Below, piece by piece: positions 60,269-64,000 of a stretch of DNA of 64,000 bases. The DNA lies in NCBI GenBank assembly GCA_041483675.1, contig JBGPGE010000005.1, forward strand, positions 16,239 to 80,238, given 5' to 3'. The stretch is from 2-12-FULL-60-19 sp041483675. GTDB taxonomy: Bacteria; Desulfobacterota; Binatia; UBA9968. Numbering within the stretch: the stretch's first letter is position 1; each line of letters begins with the position of its first letter. The notes under the pieces are model-generated. The model ran no database searches, was not told the DNA's origin, and was given only the letters and a program-made list of their open reading frames with translations. The position numbers and the translations under genes were made by a program.

Positions 60269-60456
60269 TGTCGTATCCACTATTTGCTCGCTCTCCACGA
60301 AATCGGCCGAAAGTCGCCGTCGTCGTTTTCTTCGCCACAAACTAGGCGCTGCGGAGTCCGCTGTCAAACTGCCGAGCGATGATCGTCTTGACAAGCGGCG
60401 CACTTTCCGTTTTATCTCTGCTTGAGATTCGCGCCTAAACTTGCTCGACAGAGTTG

Positions 60457-60999
60457 ATGCAAACGAAATCCACACGAACCCGCGTGCAGCGCGGCGAAAC
60501 ACTAAAAGCTCTGACGCCACGGCAGGCGCGGCTTGTCGAAGCCATCGCCGGCCGCATCCTTCCCTCTACGGATACGCCGGGCGCTATCGAAGCCGGGGCG
60601 CTATATTACATCGACCGCGCGCTCGCCGGTGTTTACCGTTCTCTCTTGCCTCATTACCGGCGCGGCCTGAGAGCAATCGAGAAACATGCGAAGGCGAAAT
60701 TCAGCGCATCTTTTCTTAAACTCAGCGAGAACGAGCAGGATGCGGTGCTGAGCGCGCTCGAAGCCGGGCAGGTCGAAGAGCTAAGTCAAGGCGATGAGTT
60801 CTTCGAACTCCTGCGCTCTCACGTCCTCGAAGGCGTCTTCGGCGAGCCGAGCCACTGCGGGAACAGAGACTTAATCGGCTGGCGACTTGTCGGCTTTCCC
60901 GGACAACAGTACGGCTATCCCGACCCCTACATCGACAAAGTCGTCGACCTTGAGCCGGTCGCCTGCGACGGCCCGCCGAAAAAACCGGCTGAAGCATGA
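60457..60999 (+). CDS. Gluconate 2-dehydrogenase subunit 3-like protein
   Basis: The 180 residues match the subunit 3 family: LTPRQARLVEAIAGRILPSTDTPGA, then RGLRAIEKHAKAKFSASFLKLSENEQDAVLSAL and the C-terminal GWRLVGFPGQQYGYPDPYID. In gluconate/GMC dehydrogenase complexes this subunit helps export the flavoprotein through a Tat signal. Here no Tat signal is visible. It overlaps the GMC gene by 4 bases (ATGA). Confidence 0.9.
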   Translation: MQTKSTRTRVQRGETLKALTPRQARLVEAIAGRILPSTDTPGAIEAGALYYIDRALAGVYRSLLPHYRRGLRAIEKHAKAKFSASFLKLSENEQDAVLSALEAGQVEELSQGDEFFELLRSHVLEGVFGEPSHCGNRDLIGWRLVGFPGQQYGYPDPYIDKVVDLEPVACDGPPKKPAEA

Positions 61000-62699
61000 G
61001 CGCGTCGATCGCCGATATCTGTCTCGTCGGCGTCGGCGCCGTCGGCGGCATTCTGGCCAAGCAGTTGGCGACCGCCGGTCTCAAAGTCGTCGCCTTCGAG
61101 CGCGGCCCGGCGATCAAGCGGGAAGACTATGCCGGGCTCGATTCGATCAGCTTCATCGCACGCCCGAATACGCTCGAATGGGTTAAGAACGAGCCGAGAA
61201 TTTTCCGGACAAATCCGAAGGAACCGGGCGCAATACGCCACGGCACCAGCCCGTTCAACGCGCTCGGCGGCGCGTTGCTGCTCTGGACCGGCCAGGCGTC
61301 GCGCTTTATGCCGGGCGATTTCAAAGTTTACAGTAACGAAGTGGCTACGGGAGCCGCCGAGCGGGCCGGAATCGACTTAAGCGATTACGACGTCGTGGAC
61401 TGGCCGATCGGCTACGACGACCTCGAGCCCTACTACGAGCGCTTCGAGTGGGAGTTCGGCGTCTCGGGCGCCTCGGGGATGAATCCGTTCGCCGGCCCCA
61501 GGCGCAAGCCCTATCCGCTGCCGCCGCTAAGAACCAACGCCAAGATGGAACTCTTCGGCGCCGCCTGCCGTCGGCTGGGTTATCATCCATTCAACGGCCC
61601 CGCCGCGGTTCTTTCCGAGCCTTATCGCCCGCCGCCGCCCTATGACACGCGCATGCCGGAGCGGCCCGCCTGCGTCTACTGCGGCCACTGCAACCACTAC
61701 GGCTGCCACGTGAGCGCGAAGGCGTCCACTCTCTACACGGCGATTCCCGTCGCGCTGGAGACCGGCAACGTGGACTTACGCGCCAACTGCAAAGTTGCGT
61801 CGATCACAACCGACGATAAGGGCGTCGCGACCGGAGTTAAATATTTCGACGCACAAGGCGGCTTGCAGGAGCAGCGCGCCCGCGTCGTCATTCTGTCGGC
61901 TTTTGTGTTCGATAACGTCCGGCTGTTGCTGTTGTCGAAAACCGGCGAGAAACGATTCAGAAACGGCCTGGCCAATTCGAGCGGGCTGGTCGGCAAATGC
62001 TTTTTCGGCCACGGCGACATGCGGATTTACGGGTTGTTCGACGACCATATCATCAATGCCTTCATCGGCCCCGGCTCGGCCACGATGCGCATCGACGACT
62101 TCAACGGCAACAACTTCGATCATACGGGCCTGGGCTTTATTCGCGGCGGGACCATGGGCGCGAGCGGCGACGGCACGCCGATCTCACGGATGGACGTGGT
62201 GCCGCCCGGCATGCGGAGCTGGGGACGGGAGTACAAAGAATACTTCGCGCGCTACTACACGCGCACGTTCGACATCCACATGGCGCCGGAGACGCTGCCG
62301 CGCCGCGACAATCGCGTCGATCTCGATCCGCGCCGCCGCGACCCCTGGGGCCTGCCGCTGCCCCGGGTCACGTTTGCGTTTCACGAGAACGAAAAGAGGA
62401 TGCATCGCTTTCTCGCCGGGATCGCGGAGGGCATCCTGCATGAGGCGGGCGCGAGCAAAGTCTGGACGGAGCTGCCGCGCCCGGCGCCGACGCGCCAGTG
62501 CGGCGGCACGCGCATGGGGAGCGACCCTCGGAAATCGGTGGTCAACGAATACTGCCAGACCCACGACGTGCCCAATCTCTTCATCGTCGGCTCCTCCGTC
62601 TTTCCGACCATGTCCGGTTATCCCGCCACCGCCACCATCGCGGCGCTTGCCTACCGCACCGCGGAATACATCACGCGGCAGCGCGACTGGTTCCGGTGA
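60996..62699 (+). CDS. GMC family FAD-dependent oxidoreductase
   Basis: The 567 residues have the N-terminal ADP-binding motif GVGAVGGILAKQLATAG (about 9-25), the GMC signature GHGDMRIYG region and a C-terminal GGTRMGSDPRKSVV/VGSSVFPTMSGYPATATIAALA. Such enzymes oxidise alcohols or sugars and donate electrons to a cytochrome or quinone. No cytochrome subunit follows. A Tat signal is also missing, so the complex may be cytoplasmic. Confidence 0.93.
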   Translation: MSASIADICLVGVGAVGGILAKQLATAGLKVVAFERGPAIKREDYAGLDSISFIARPNTLEWVKNEPRIFRTNPKEPGAIRHGTSPFNALGGALLLWTGQASRFMPGDFKVYSNEVATGAAERAGIDLSDYDVVDWPIGYDDLEPYYERFEWEFGVSGASGMNPFAGPRRKPYPLPPLRTNAKMELFGAACRRLGYHPFNGPAAVLSEPYRPPPPYDTRMPERPACVYCGHCNHYGCHVSAKASTLYTAIPVALETGNVDLRANCKVASITTDDKGVATGVKYFDAQGGLQEQRARVVILSAFVFDNVRLLLLSKTGEKRFRNGLANSSGLVGKCFFGHGDMRIYGLFDDHIINAFIGPGSATMRIDDFNGNNFDHTGLGFIRGGTMGASGDGTPISRMDVVPPGMRSWGREYKEYFARYYTRTFDIHMAPETLPRRDNRVDLDPRRRDPWGLPLPRVTFAFHENEKRMHRFLAGIAEGILHEAGASKVWTELPRPAPTRQCGGTRMGSDPRKSVVNEYCQTHDVPNLFIVGSSVFPTMSGYPATATIAALAYRTAEYITRQRDWFR

Positions 62700-62772
62700 C
62701 TTGCGCCGCGCCCGCGCAAAAAACAGATCACCGTCTTGAACGACCTTTCCGTAAACCGTATCCTAATGGTGG

Positions 62773-63381
62773 ATGACGTTCGCAAGAACCGAGAGCAGGT
62801 TGTCTATGGCGCTGTTCGTCCTCGGCCTGTCCGTCTCCACGACGCTCGCGCTTCAGCTCTCGAAGCAGGACGGCGACCGGCTACAGCGCAAGATCGAAGA
62901 GATCACTAAAAATGGTTCGGCGGTTCCGGTCCAGGCGAAAAGAACTCCGGTCTCGGAAAACGAAGTCAATTCTTACCTGGCGTTCAACGCGAAGGATAGT
63001 ATTCCCCGGGGTCTCACCGACCCACAGATCAATATCGTTGGCGACGGCGCGCTCGCCGGACGGGCGCTGGTCGATCTCGACGAATTCAAGCGCCATCGCA
63101 ACAGCCAGGGGGTCATGGACCCGTTGAATTACCTCTCCGGCAAGGTCCCGATAACCGCGCGCGGGGTCCTCCGCACGCACGACGGTAAAGGCCAGTTTCA
63201 ATTTGGATCTGCGACGATCCTCGGCGTCCCTCTGCCGAAGCCTGTGTTGCAGGAGCTGGTGACGTTCTTCACGCGCACACCCGAAAGCCCCAAAGGCTTC
63301 AATCTCGACGCGCCTTTCGACCTTCCCGCCAAAATCCGCGAGGTCGTGATCGGCAAGGGAGAAGCGGTGGTGGTGCAGTAG
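62773..63381 (+). CDS. Exported protein of unknown function
   Basis: A signal peptide (MALFVLGLSVSTTLALQLS, from the second Met at about residue 12) precedes ~170 residues with a beta-rich pattern (QINIVGDGALAGRALVDLDE, VPITARGVLRTHDGKGQFQF). The layout resembles lipid-binding-like DUF2993/LEA-type exported proteins, but I do not make that assignment. It lies 73 bases after the GMC gene and has no clear functional link. Confidence 0.6.
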   Translation: MTFARTESRLSMALFVLGLSVSTTLALQLSKQDGDRLQRKIEEITKNGSAVPVQAKRTPVSENEVNSYLAFNAKDSIPRGLTDPQINIVGDGALAGRALVDLDEFKRHRNSQGVMDPLNYLSGKVPITARGVLRTHDGKGQFQFGSATILGVPLPKPVLQELVTFFTRTPESPKGFNLDAPFDLPAKIREVVIGKGEAVVVQ

Positions 63382-63505
63382 AGGGCCTAGCCGGAGCTTT
63401 GCGGCGCCGGCTTCGATCCATCATCACCTGGGAAAGGGAATTGCTCAGAGACTGAACCCGTGCTAAGGTCGGCGCATCAGATATTGTGATCGATAGGAAT
63501 TTCGA

Positions 63506-63706
63506 GTGGAAACTGTCACAGTCTCGCGGAAATTTCAGATTGTTATTCCGCGAGCAGCTCGCAAAACTTTGGGGATCAAGCCGGGACAAAAAGTCCACGT
63601 GATCCCGCACGACGGCCGAATCGAATTAATCCCGGTGGAACCCATCGGGAGCGGACGGGGGTTCCTGAAACGCATCGATACCAACGTTGAGCGCGACTCG
63701 GACTGA
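63506..63706 (+). CDS. AbrB/MazE/SpoVT family DNA-binding protein
   Basis: The 66 residues start with the swapped-hairpin AbrB fold: VTVSRKFQIVIPRAARKTLG and KPGQKVHVIPHDGRIELIPV. Such proteins are usually antitoxins preceding a PIN-domain (VapC) or MazF toxin, but here no toxin frame follows within the window: the next sequence is a hairpin and a dRS3-like element. It may be an orphan antitoxin or a lone transcription regulator. Confidence 0.85.
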   Translation: METVTVSRKFQIVIPRAARKTLGIKPGQKVHVIPHDGRIELIPVEPIGSGRGFLKRIDTNVERDSD

Positions 63707-63711
63707 ACAAT

Positions 63712-63730
63712 CCTCGGCTCCAAGCCGAGG
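63712..63730. repeat. Hairpin after the AbrB-type gene
   Basis: CCTCGGCT, loop CCA, AGCCGAGG: an 8-bp perfect stem starting just after the stop codon. There is no T-run, so it may be a REP or processing hairpin rather than a full intrinsic terminator. Confidence 0.55.
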
Positions 63731-63773
63731 GGTTCGGAAACCGTCGACTGGAAGTCGGCTATCTCCCCATTCC

Positions 63774-63858
63774 GTCATTCCCGTGCAAGCGGGAATCCAG
63801 TCTTTGCCTCATGGCCCACTCTGCCACAACCATGGATGCCCGCTTCCGCGGGCATGAC
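63774..63858. repeat. dRS3/REP-like inverted element
   Basis: The ends GTCATTCCCGTGCAAGCGGG and CCCGCTTCCGCGGGCATGAC are inverted. This and the hairpin before it account for the first half of the 294-base gene-free end of the window. Confidence 0.7.
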
Positions 63859-63897
63859 GAACTTTTGCTTCGCTTAAAGCCTGCCCCCAACCCGATC

Positions 63898-64000
63898 GGG
63901 GGGGGGGGGGGGGGGGGGTTAAACCAAACCCCAAGGGGGGAAAAACCAAAAGGGCGCCAATGGTTTACCGGGTTTGAAGGATAGAGCACAAAAGACCACA
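63898..64000. other. Suspect sequence: 21-base G run and low-complexity end
   Basis: A run of 21 G (63898-63918) is followed by C/A/G homopolymer-rich sequence unlike the rest of the window. It could be a read artefact at a contig end. No gene is called here. Confidence 0.6.

Noticed and set aside
63506..63900. VapC or MazF toxin partner for the AbrB-type protein
   Set aside because: All frames downstream are interrupted and the sequence is made of hairpins and a dRS3-like repeat.

Overview
The window is a GC-rich chromosomal stretch from an uncultivated Gram-negative-type bacterium. The order rimP-nusA-ylxR-infB-ylxP-rbfA-truB, the NtrB/NtrC pair, a selenocysteine periplasmic formate dehydrogenase, an AOR-family oxidoreductase, UbiD and nitrile-hydratase-type genes together suggest a deltaproteobacterial, Rokubacteria/NC10 or Binatota-like soil lineage. 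No rRNA or tRNA gene is visible, so this placement is an inference. The last ~100 bases carry a 21-base G run and odd homopolymer-rich sequence that look like an assembly or sequencing artefact.

Layout. 1-504 is the start of an M16 peptidase (minus). 606-2878 holds a UbiD-type decarboxylase overlapping a HemQ/ChdC-type protein. 2919-4388 (minus) encodes nitrile hydratase/thiocyanate hydrolase-like subunits, one with a long N-terminal extension. 4518-5634 has two unknown genes. 5656-12941 (minus) is the transcription/translation operon, with a terminator-like hairpin in its leader. 13101-16467 holds an NtrB/NtrC pair and thiE. 16475-23103 is an AT-richer accessory island: a SEC-C/helical-repeat protein with a partner, several small unknown genes, a DUF6933 gene with a decayed second copy, and a protein built of five repeated DNA-binding-like units. 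23140-26573 has DoxX, FRG, GFA, methyltransferase and hydrolase genes.

26777-33430 (minus) carries dnaB, a HAD phosphatase, GTP-type PEP carboxykinase, a Kef-type antiporter and queF. 33540-36727 has a heme-oxygenase-like diiron protein, a retropepsin-like protein, DUF971 and a MobA-MoaD fusion that leads into an AOR (36731-38530). 39036-43480 holds a GT-C membrane glycosyltransferase, a TPR protein, a radical SAM protein and a GT2. 43562-55157 is a respiratory cluster: an HdrA/MvhD-like iron-sulfur protein, a TorD chaperone, selenocysteine formate dehydrogenase (in-frame UGA plus bacterial SECIS), its FeS subunit, an NrfD membrane subunit, a cytochrome c, a beta-propeller, a membrane protein and a divergent alternative oxidase. 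55394-63706 contains ilvD, a type II restriction-modification set, a serine hydrolase, a GMC dehydrogenase pair, a secreted protein and an AbrB-type protein.

A second theme is the density of structured repeats. Palindromic arrays of 7-, 9- or 10-base units sit at many gene ends, and one lies in frame inside mobA. dRS3-like inverted elements, a two-copy triple-hairpin element and a 156-bp element with terminal inverted repeats are also present.
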